Shown: one piece after another, positions 1-5,870 of the stretch
Layout: every line of letters begins with the position of its first letter
Numbering within the stretch: the stretch's first letter is position 1
NCBI GenBank assembly: GCA_002381765.1
Contig: DFXX01000113.1
Coordinates: forward strand, 1-5,870
Length of the DNA stretch: 5,870 nucleotides
Direction of reading: 5' to 3'
DNA from: Bacteriovoracaceae bacterium UBA4097
Lineage (GTDB): Bacteria; Bdellovibrionota; Bacteriovoracia; Bacteriovoracales; Bacteriovoracaceae
The notes under the pieces: generated by a model
Seen by the model: the letters and a program-made list of their open reading frames with translations, nothing else
Database searches by the model: none
Told to the model about the DNA's origin: nothing
Made by a program: the position numbers and the translations under genes

Positions 1-42
1 GTCGGACTTAAGTAATTGTTTCAAATAGTCTGTTACAGGCAT
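1..42 (-). CDS. Possible N-terminus of a divergent gene (partial, runs off left edge)
   Basis: Reading the minus strand from an ATG at 42-40 gives 14 open codons to the window edge, MPVTDYLKQLLKSD, which looks like a plausible amphipathic protein start. An in-frame minus-strand stop lies just upstream at 57-55, so this ATG would be the first available start. No clear Shine-Dalgarno sequence precedes it, and only 22 bases separate it from the start of the next gene, which is tight for two divergent promoters. No function can be assigned. The alternative is that these bases are the tail of a + strand gene: the + frames stop at 9-11, 13-15 and 26-28. The call rests on very little sequence and is tentative. 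Confidence 0.25.
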   Translation of the reverse strand, partial: MPVTDYLKQLLKSD

Positions 43-64
43 CGTTCTTGCTAGTTAATGTCTT

Positions 65-2896
65 ATGGACAATATACTTCCACTCTCCCCATCCAATCCT
101 AGAGGCCCTAAGCAAGAGCTTTACTCGCTCTACTCAAAGCCCCTGTCATCTCGAATAATGGAAGCCATGGAGCTAGCAAAGAATTATCACAGTGGTGAGG
201 GAAACTATCTTTATTATAAGCAAGAGGAAAAACTCAAGAAGGTCCTGGATCTGAGTAGTGGTAGTGGTGCAAATCTTCTGGGCCATCGCAATCCCAGGAT
301 TCTAACTAGACTTTTAGAATGGCATAATGAGGGTGCTCCGGCCCAAGTTCCTGGCTCCATCAGGGCCAGCACTGGAAAGCTAGCGGAGCGCTTATCAAGT
401 ATTCTCGAGGCTGAAACATCTGAAGGCCCATGGATAACTACCTTCAGCAACACCGGAGCAGACGCCAATCAAGCCGCAAGACTCCATTGTCTTCTCTATC
501 ATAAACACAAGATGACTGATTTAGGTCAAGAAGCAGAAAAAGAAATAAACCTCGCCATTCTGGCCTTAAAAAAACTTGATGATAAATTTCAAACAAGAAT
601 TCTTAAAACACTTCGTTTAGAGCTAATGGAGAAAATAGACTCCCTTTCCATGAATAAGGAGAGAAAAAGTTATCTCCTTCATCAGCTGGCAAATGTATTA
701 GAGATTGAAGATTTGGCCAGTCTCCTTAGAGAGATTAATTCTAATCAATTAAATCAAAAACCGTTCTTCTTAACTCTAGATAATCCTGAAGATGATACCA
801 ACATAGTAGTTTCTCCCTATATCGATTCTGAGAAACTCAATGCAATTATCAATGAGAAGCAACAGGACTTAATTCTTCTCTCACTTTCTCAGAAGGGAGT
901 GATTCTCATCAAGCAGCCATTTAACCTCATCGCAGGAGCAATGGTCGAACCTATTCAAAATGAGAAAGGCCACCTACCTCTACCAGATAGCTTTCTCGCT
1001 ATGCTAAAGAAGTATGCTCTTCAGGAAAATTTTCTTCTGGTGTTCGATGAAACTATTGGTGGAATATACCGTACAGGAACCATGACCTCTGGGGCCCATA
1101 GCGATATCACTGCCGATATCTATACCTTTTCAAATTCATTAGGAGGTGGGGTTGCTAAGATTGGTGCTACCTCTATTATTCAAAGAAAATATGTGGAAGA
1201 ATTTGGGCTTCAACATAAGACTCCCTTATCAGAAGATGATCTCTCTAGCGTAATTGCTTTAGAGGTTCTGGACCTTCTTCAGGGAGAAGATTCTCCTCTC
1301 CCCCAGGCTCTTAAAGCTGCTAACTATTTGTGGGCGCGGTTAGTGTGGCTTAAGACCATTTATCCCGAAGTCATTAGTGATGTCAGAGGAAAAGGGCTCA
1401 TGCAGGCCATTGAATTTCATGATGCCTTCTCCGAAATGGGATTTGAATTTAAGGCCATCTGTGACTCACGAATGCAGAGTTTTATTATAGCTTCTGCCTT
1501 ACTCAATCATGAGGATATTCGGCTAGAGCCATCGGTGAATGCTCACTTAACTTTGAAACTTCAACCAAGTATCTATCTTGATATTGTCCAAGTTGAAGAC
1601 TTTATTACCGGCATGAGCAATCTATGTGAGGCCATAAAACATAAGGACATTACCTATTTTCTTTCGGCAATATACCCCAATCAGCCCCTTAATGATGCTC
1701 GAACTCCGGCCCTTCCTCACAAGGTTACTCCTTCTGAAAGACCACTTGCTGTCTTTCTCTGCCACTTGATTGACCAAAATCATATTAAAAAAGTAAGTAC
1801 AGCTCTAAATCAGCTTCCCAGTGATAAACTCTTAAAGAAGCTAGCCTTGGTGAAGGATATAACAGAATTCTCCGTATATCACACTCAAACCATTACCGAT
1901 AAAAATGGGAAGGAGATGGATATTGTGATGTTGGGGATTGCTGTTACTTCAGAGGAACTTAAAAAAACTTTTACTTCCAAGAATCGCCATAAGGTCGTCA
2001 GAAAAGTTCAGTCGGCCATCGATTTTGCGAAATCTCTTGGTGCTTCAACCGTTGGACTTGGCCAATTTACTTCCATCGTATCAGGAAATGGTCTCTACCT
2101 CAATCCTCGGGGGATGAACCTCACAACAGGAAACGCCTTCACTATCTCCCTCACTGTTCAGTCGGCCCTGCGATCGGCCGAAGATAAGAATCTTGATCTA
2201 GCTAATAGTACCGTAGTCCTGATCGGAGCCGCCGGAAATATCATGTCGGTTGCCACTAGCCTTATGGCCGATCACGTGGGCAAGCTCATTCTGATTCACC
2301 ATACTCCCATTGAATCCAGCCAGAAGTATCAGTTGACGACCAAAAGAATTCTGCAAGAGATTGCGACTTCTGATGTAAATTCCGTACTTATCAACACAAT
2401 AAAAAAATACTGGCAGCCAGGAATCGATCTTTTGACCTTCTTGTCAGAGGAAGAAGTGCAAAAGGTTCTGGAGGTCTCAAGTGATATCTCAAAAGTTCGT
2501 GATGCTGATATTGTCCTCTGTGGAGCGAGCTCTTCCAGCGGCTTTTTGGATCTAGAGCTCTTTAAAAAAGATTCCATCATTGTAGATGTGGCCGTCCCCC
2601 CCACAATTAAGCCAGAACTTTTAGCAAAGATGAAAGACGAGCGCTCAGATCTAACCTATCATCTGGGTGGAGTGGCGCAAATTCCCAATAATGAAAGCAT
2701 AGACTTTTATGTCATGCCTCTCGGTAAAAATGAATGCTTTGCATGCATGGCAGAAACTTTCTCCCTTGGATTCAGCGGGGAGAAGGCCCATCTTAATATT
2801 GGGGATCTCAGTAAGGCCTTGGTGAAAGACGTAGAAAGGCTCGCAGCTCAGGCCGGCTTTGTGCTGGGTAGCTATAAAAAGAAGAGTTCTCTCTGA
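65..2896 (+). CDS. Fusion protein: degenerate class III aminotransferase domain plus acyl-ACP reductase (AAR)-like domain
   Basis: This is a 943-residue, probably cytosolic protein with no signal peptide or membrane segment. Residues about 1-540 follow the class III PLP aminotransferase fold: LLGHRNP (71-77), SNTGADA (128-134), EPIQ (295-298), DETIGGIYRTG (328-338), LGGG (359-362) and RGKG (441-444). The lysine expected just before LGGG is Asn357, so normal PLP chemistry is doubtful. Residues about 146-231 form a charged, probably helical insertion. Residues about 562-943 resemble cyanobacterial AAR, which reduces acyl-ACP to fatty aldehyde with NADPH: LGQFTSI (665-671), TTGN (687-690), a nucleotide-binding GAAGNIMS (721-728) and FACMAE (892-897), whose Cys894 matches the AAR catalytic cysteine. 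The ATG at 65 is the first start after an in-frame stop at 56-58 but lacks a clear Shine-Dalgarno, so the start is uncertain. Domain identity comes from remembered family motifs; the substrate is unknown. It lies 60 bases upstream of an exporter operon. Confidence 0.85.
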   Translation: MDNILPLSPSNPRGPKQELYSLYSKPLSSRIMEAMELAKNYHSGEGNYLYYKQEEKLKKVLDLSSGSGANLLGHRNPRILTRLLEWHNEGAPAQVPGSIRASTGKLAERLSSILEAETSEGPWITTFSNTGADANQAARLHCLLYHKHKMTDLGQEAEKEINLAILALKKLDDKFQTRILKTLRLELMEKIDSLSMNKERKSYLLHQLANVLEIEDLASLLREINSNQLNQKPFFLTLDNPEDDTNIVVSPYIDSEKLNAIINEKQQDLILLSLSQKGVILIKQPFNLIAGAMVEPIQNEKGHLPLPDSFLAMLKKYALQENFLLVFDETIGGIYRTGTMTSGAHSDITADIYTFSNSLGGGVAKIGATSIIQRKYVEEFGLQHKTPLSEDDLSSVIALEVLDLLQGEDSPLPQALKAANYLWARLVWLKTIYPEVISDVRGKGLMQAIEFHDAFSEMGFEFKAICDSRMQSFIIASALLNHEDIRLEPSVNAHLTLKLQPSIYLDIVQVEDFITGMSNLCEAIKHKDITYFLSAIYPNQPLNDARTPALPHKVTPSERPLAVFLCHLIDQNHIKKVSTALNQLPSDKLLKKLALVKDITEFSVYHTQTITDKNGKEMDIVMLGIAVTSEELKKTFTSKNRHKVVRKVQSAIDFAKSLGASTVGLGQFTSIVSGNGLYLNPRGMNLTTGNAFTISLTVQSALRSAEDKNLDLANSTVVLIGAAGNIMSVATSLMADHVGKLILIHHTPIESSQKYQLTTKRILQEIATSDVNSVLINTIKKYWQPGIDLLTFLSEEEVQKVLEVSSDISKVRDADIVLCGASSSSGFLDLELFKKDSIIVDVAVPPTIKPELLAKMKDERSDLTYHLGGVAQIPNNESIDFYVMPLGKNECFACMAETFSLGFSGEKAHLNIGDLSKALVKDVERLAAQAGFVLGSYKKKSSL

Positions 2897-2956
2897 TCAT
2901 TTGATGATTCCCCTATCTTGAAGTAAGCTCATCCTATCTACTCTACTGCGGGTCAT

Positions 2957-4195
2957 ATGCTGAATAATGAGAATCGTTATCTTTTCAAGTTTGCCTGGAA
3001 AAGTATCTTAAGGAATGCCGGAAGAAGTTTTTTCATAAGCTTCTCTGTGGCCTTGGCGGTAGTCATCGCGATTTGGGTAACGGCCTTCTTTGAAGGAATG
3101 AACTCGCAAATTGAGCAGGCGGTAGTGAATACCAATATGGGTCACTTCCAGATTCAAGATCCAGTCTACGCCAGAACGACCGACTCTTCCTCTCCCCTGG
3201 AGTGGACGCCAGGCATAGCTCAGGGCCTAAAAGAACCATTCATTAAAGGGGTATCTCCGGAACTCGTTTTAGATGCCAATATCTCGACTCCCGAAGGCTC
3301 GGCTGCATTAACCGTATTAGGTGTAGTGCCTGATCTTCATGCTGAATTTCTTCCGATTAAAGAGAATATCACTTCAGGAGCATTTACTGAGAAGAATGAT
3401 GAATTCGGAGTAGTTATAGGCCAGGAGCTCGCAACCCTCTTTAAGTTTAATGTGGGTGATCAGTTGGTGATTAACTATCAGGATATCATGGGGGAACTCA
3501 GATCAGAGTTACTGAATATAAAAGGCATCTATCATTATAATAGCAAGGGCTTTGAGAAGAAGTTTGTTTACATCAATCAGAAGAGCTGGCAGCAGCTATT
3601 CTTTAGTGCCTATACAGGAAAAGTTCTTTTTAACCGAATTGCTTTAATGACGACGGGACTGAAGGAAGAACCCCTATTGCAAAAGAGGTTTGAAGGAACT
3701 GAACTCAAGTTAAAGACCTGGAAGAATCTAAACCCTGAGATGGCAGTGGTTCTGGATTTTCATGCGGGCATGATTAGCTTCTTTTATCTAATCATAGGTA
3801 TCACTATCACCATGACCATTCTGACTCCAGTCCGCATGCTCTGGCAGGAGCGATTAAGTGAGCTCAGAATGATGACGGTCATCGGCATCTCGCAAAAAAA
3901 ACTTTGGAAATTTGGACTATTTGAAGTGCTGCAAATGATTCTCTTTTCGGCAAGTCTCTCGATCTTTCTTGCTGTTTCCATCATCGGCACTCAATCCTAT
4001 ACTGGCATCGACTTCCGCTACCTAAGTGATGGAGTCGCGATCGAAAGAGCTGGAATAAATCTTCCAGGGATTATCTATCCCCAACTCTCACTCAATCATC
4101 TGGTGGTGACATTTCTCTTTGTGGTCTTTGTTTTGAGTGTGAGCTATCTCTGGTCCATTCACAGTACCCTTAAAAAGTTGGAGGCCGAATTATGA
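2957..4195 (+). CDS. ABC transporter permease 1, MacB/LolC/FtsX type
   Basis: This 412-residue inner-membrane protein has the type VII ABC exporter (MacB/LolC/LolE) layout. It has a basic cytoplasmic start (KSILRNAGR, 15-23), TM1 at about 24-46, a periplasmic domain at about 47-268 (MacB_PCD-like), and then TM2 at about 271-292, TM3 at about 320-343 and TM4 at about 381-400. The stretch 298-316 between TM2 and TM3 (QERLSELRMMTVIGISQKK) matches the family's coupling segment, usually ER-x-x-E-x-x-x-L-x-x-x-G-A, which contacts the ATPase. Such proteins transmit ATPase motion to the periplasm instead of forming a classical channel; known relatives release lipoproteins, export peptides or drugs, or control cell-wall hydrolases. 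Length is normal for the LolC/LolE class. The ribosome site is poor (GGG at 2950-2952); an in-frame stop at 2924-2926 bounds the start. Its stop overlaps the next gene's start. Substrate unknown; a LolC name is not justified. Confidence 0.88.
   Translation: MLNNENRYLFKFAWKSILRNAGRSFFISFSVALAVVIAIWVTAFFEGMNSQIEQAVVNTNMGHFQIQDPVYARTTDSSSPLEWTPGIAQGLKEPFIKGVSPELVLDANISTPEGSAALTVLGVVPDLHAEFLPIKENITSGAFTEKNDEFGVVIGQELATLFKFNVGDQLVINYQDIMGELRSELLNIKGIYHYNSKGFEKKFVYINQKSWQQLFFSAYTGKVLFNRIALMTTGLKEEPLLQKRFEGTELKLKTWKNLNPEMAVVLDFHAGMISFFYLIIGITITMTILTPVRMLWQERLSELRMMTVIGISQKKLWKFGLFEVLQMILFSASLSIFLAVSIIGTQSYTGIDFRYLSDGVAIERAGINLPGIIYPQLSLNHLVVTFLFVVFVLSVSYLWSIHSTLKKLEAEL
4180..4184 (+). promoter_or_regulatory. 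Shine-Dalgarno site for permease 2
   Basis: GGAGG lies 7 bases before the ATG at 4192, inside the last codons of permease 1. It supports this start and, with the ATGA stop/start overlap at 4192-4195, indicates translational coupling of the two permeases. Confidence 0.8.
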
Positions 4196-5400
4196 GAGCC
4201 TTGGCCTTTTTAATTAAATACAGCTACCGCAATCTCTTTCGTGCTCCTAAGAGAACACTCATTATGCTCATGAGTTTGAGTCTAGGATCTGGTTTTATTA
4301 TCTGGGATCTAAACTTTGCTAATTCCGGCTCAAGTGAAGTCATGAAGGAATTTCTCTCTCAGTACGCGGGTCAGTATCAGGTGACTCACCAAGATTATTA
4401 TCAAAAAAACAATAAAAAAGAGTTTAATAATTATAAAACAATAACTGATGATGACATTAGTGACATCTCTCTCTTTAATCACTCAACTCAGAGGGTGACG
4501 GCTCCCGTTTTTGTCTCAGGAGAGAAAAAAACCTTAGGTGTTCTACTCACCGGGCTTGATGTTAATCGTGAAAAAGAGCTCACGACTCTACCCAAGGTGG
4601 TAACTATTGGTCGCTTCCTGGATGCTCAAAATAAAAATGAAATCATCCTTGGCAAAAAATTTGCCGAAAGAATCGATATAAAGCTGGGTCAGGAAGTGGC
4701 GGTCATTGGACAGGCAGTGGACGGCTCGGTGGCAAACGAACTCTTAACCGTGGTGGGCCTTCTTGACTTTGGGGGGGGAGACCTAGAAGAGTCCCTTGCC
4801 TTCACGCAAATCTCCTCGGCCCGCGAGCTCATGGCGATGGGTGAGGATCAGTATCATCAGCGGGTAAGCTTTGATATGGATAGTGAAACTACTCCAAATC
4901 TATCCGGAGTAGCCGTTACCAGCTGGCATGATCTATTGCCTGAAATGAGTGTCTCCATTCGCTTTATCGATAATTTTACATGGATTGTTTCTGTCATTAT
5001 CGTTTTGGTCATAAGCCTGGGTCTCTCCAACACCCTTATGATCACTTTCTTTGAGCGAGAAAAAGAATTTCAAAGCCTCAACATCATTGGGGCCCAGACC
5101 AAGTGGATTACCTATTCTCTTATGATTGAGGTCTTCATCATGGGAACGGTTGCCCTCATTATTGGGGTCATCCTGGGTTATATCATGACCATGATCAATC
5201 ACTATTACCCCATCGATATTCAGGTCTTCACCGGTGGGAAACCCATCATCATGGGAGGCATGTATATCCAGCCGCTGGTTAGGCTTAATCCGGTTTACAG
5301 TCATTTCTGGCAAGTGCCATTAATGATCTATATCTTCCTTGCTCTTACTATGATCTACCCTCTCATTCGAATTATTCGCAGGAGCCGTAATGCAGTTTGA
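4192..5400 (+). CDS. ABC transporter permease 2, MacB/LolC/FtsX type
   Basis: This 402-residue inner-membrane protein is a second, diverged permease of the same fold as its upstream neighbour, so the two probably form a heterodimer like LolC/LolE. It starts with the family-typical basic motif SYRNLFRAPKRT (11-22). TM1 is at about 22-42, the periplasmic domain at about 43-262, and TM2 (263-286), TM3 (308-333) and TM4 (373-394) follow. The coupling segment SNTLMITFFEREKEF...LNIIGAQ (279-302) matches the FtsX/MacB consensus closely, including the ERE and the IGA turn. An Asp/Asn/Lys-rich stretch at 71-92 is hydrophilic and may be a flexible loop. The ATG overlaps the previous stop (ATGA) behind a strong ribosome site; its 3' end overlaps the ATPase start by 11 bases. 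A run of eight G at 4771-4778 encodes Gly194-196 and may be slippage-prone. Substrate not identifiable. Confidence 0.88.
   Translation: MRALAFLIKYSYRNLFRAPKRTLIMLMSLSLGSGFIIWDLNFANSGSSEVMKEFLSQYAGQYQVTHQDYYQKNNKKEFNNYKTITDDDISDISLFNHSTQRVTAPVFVSGEKKTLGVLLTGLDVNREKELTTLPKVVTIGRFLDAQNKNEIILGKKFAERIDIKLGQEVAVIGQAVDGSVANELLTVVGLLDFGGGDLEESLAFTQISSARELMAMGEDQYHQRVSFDMDSETTPNLSGVAVTSWHDLLPEMSVSIRFIDNFTWIVSVIIVLVISLGLSNTLMITFFEREKEFQSLNIIGAQTKWITYSLMIEVFIMGTVALIIGVILGYIMTMINHYYPIDIQVFTGGKPIIMGGMYIQPLVRLNPVYSHFWQVPLMIYIFLALTMIYPLIRIIRRSRNAV
5380..5384 (+). promoter_or_regulatory. Shine-Dalgarno site for the ATPase gene
   Basis: AGGAG lies 5 bases before the ATG at 5390, within the final codons of permease 2. 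It fixes the ATPase start upstream of the permease stop (5398-5400), so the two reading frames overlap by 11 bases and are likely translationally coupled. Confidence 0.8.
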
Positions 5401-5870
5401 ACTCATTAATGTAGAAAAAGTTTATCAGGCGACTGAAGAGAATAAAGTCTTCGGAGCTAAGAATGTAAATCTCAAGATCACAGAGGGAGATTTCACCGCT
5501 CTGGTTGGCCCTTCCGGATCGGGTAAAACCACCATTTTAAATTTGATTGCGGGTCTTATTATCCCTACTAATGGAACCCTAAAACATGGCAATGATGATA
5601 TTACTTCTCTTTCTTTAGAAGAGAGAACAAGCCATCGCCTAAACTACATGGGCTTTATCTTTCAGGATTATCAACTCCTTCCAATTCTCACTGCCGCCGA
5701 AAATATCGAGTTCCCTTTGCAGCTCAAAGGAATTGATAAAAAAGAAATCAAAGAAAGGGTTGAGTGGGCCCTAAAGCAAGTGGGTCTCGAGAACATGGGC
5801 AAGCGCTTTCCTGGTCAACTCTCAGGAGGCCAGCAGCAGCGAGTATCCATTGCCCGCGCCATTGCCACCA
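5390..5870 (+). CDS. ABC transporter ATPase, LolD/MacB family (partial, C-terminus beyond window)
   Basis: The window holds the first 160 codons of a cytoplasmic nucleotide-binding subunit that would power the two preceding permeases; a complete LolD-type protein is about 220-240 residues. Visible parts are Walker A GPSGSGKT (40-47), the Q-loop with Gln92 in FQDYQLLP (91-98), the following LTAAENIEFPL-like segment (100-110) typical of MacB/LolD/FtsE-class ATPases, and the ABC signature LSGGQQQRVSIARA (144-157). The Walker B, D-loop and H-loop should lie just beyond base 5870 and cannot be checked. The start at 5390 has a strong Shine-Dalgarno and overlaps the end of permease 2. As a stand-alone ATPase after two separate permeases, the set matches LolCDE-like stoichiometry (two different permeases plus an ATPase dimer) rather than MacB, where ATPase and permease are fused. 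The lolD symbol is withheld because the substrate is unknown. Confidence 0.93.
   Translation, partial: MQFELINVEKVYQATEENKVFGAKNVNLKITEGDFTALVGPSGSGKTTILNLIAGLIIPTNGTLKHGNDDITSLSLEERTSHRLNYMGFIFQDYQLLPILTAAENIEFPLQLKGIDKKEIKERVEWALKQVGLENMGKRFPGQLSGGQQQRVSIARAIAT

Noticed and set aside
214..468. Minus-strand open frame of 84 codons inside the fusion gene
   Set aside because: It lies wholly opposite well-conserved aminotransferase motifs, has no recognisable domain and an unconvincing Ser/Leu/Pro/Arg-rich composition; an antisense shadow.
2329..2604. Minus-strand open frame of 91 codons
   Set aside because: Antisense to the AAR-like domain; low-complexity Ser/Thr-rich translation with no family likeness.
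2896..2908. Small inverted repeat ATCAT-TTG-ATGAT just after the fusion gene, considered as a terminator
   Set aside because: The stem is only 5 A/T-rich pairs and is followed by TTCCCCTA rather than a T tract, so it should not terminate transcription.
2918..2946. TTGAAG followed by AT-rich bases before permease 1, considered as a promoter
   Set aside because: At 17-base spacing the -10 position reads CTCTAC, a poor match; the better TATCTA (2935-2940) is only 11 bases from the -35 candidate.
3894..3901. Run of eight A in permease 1, considered as a frameshift site
   Set aside because: It encodes Gln-Lys-Lys in a normal coupling segment of an intact gene; such A runs are common in A-rich coding DNA, and no alternative frame product is evident.
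3784..3990. Minus-strand open frame of 68 codons
   Set aside because: Antisense to TM2-TM3 of permease 1; its Met/Ile-rich translation is a by-product of the membrane-segment codons.
4857..5313. Two overlapping minus-strand open frames (4857-5045 and 4933-5313)
   Set aside because: Both are antisense to permease 2. The longer one is rich in Asp, Asn and His because it mirrors Ile/Val/Met codons of membrane helices; no domain or ribosome site supports it.
1..5870. CRISPR arrays, tRNA/rRNA genes, insertion sequences, long repeats
   Set aside because: Reading through the window showed no regularly spaced repeats, no cloverleaf-like or rRNA-like stretch and no transposase motifs; nearly all bases are coding.

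Overview
The window is a compact, almost fully coding stretch from a bacterium, with every confident gene on the + strand. The genes are a very large two-domain enzyme (65-2896), two related ABC-transporter permeases (2957-4195 and 4192-5400), and the first 160 codons of their ATPase (5390 to the window edge). A two-permease exporter of the LolCDE/MacB kind suggests a diderm (Gram-negative) host. By eye the G+C is moderately low (not computed). The style resembles Bdellovibrionota/Bacteriovoracia-like or other accessory proteobacterial DNA, but nothing here fixes the taxon.

Layout: bases 1-64 are the upstream edge. They may hold the first 14 codons of a divergent gene (42 down to 1), which is weakly supported. 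The 943-residue protein joins an N-terminal class III (omega-) aminotransferase fold to a C-terminal domain resembling cyanobacterial acyl-ACP reductase (AAR), the fatty-aldehyde-forming enzyme. After a 60-base gap come the permeases and ATPase. Permease 1 and permease 2 overlap by 4 bases (ATGA), and permease 2 and the ATPase overlap by 11 bases. Each overlapped start has a good Shine-Dalgarno sequence inside the preceding gene, so the exporter is a translationally coupled operon, probably co-transcribed with the enzyme.

Working model (inference): the AAR-like domain would reduce an acyl thioester to an aldehyde. In a normal fusion the aminotransferase would then convert this to an amine, as in the reductase-transaminase logic of tambjamine and prodigiosin pathways. 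Here, however, the position of the PLP-binding lysine is Asn357 and the usual aromatic-His-Gly cofactor loop cannot be found. The aminotransferase half therefore looks like a pseudoenzyme or substrate-binding scaffold, while the AAR half keeps its catalytic cysteine (Cys894). The linked exporter could move a lipid-like product, a lipoprotein or a peptide; the sequence does not say which.
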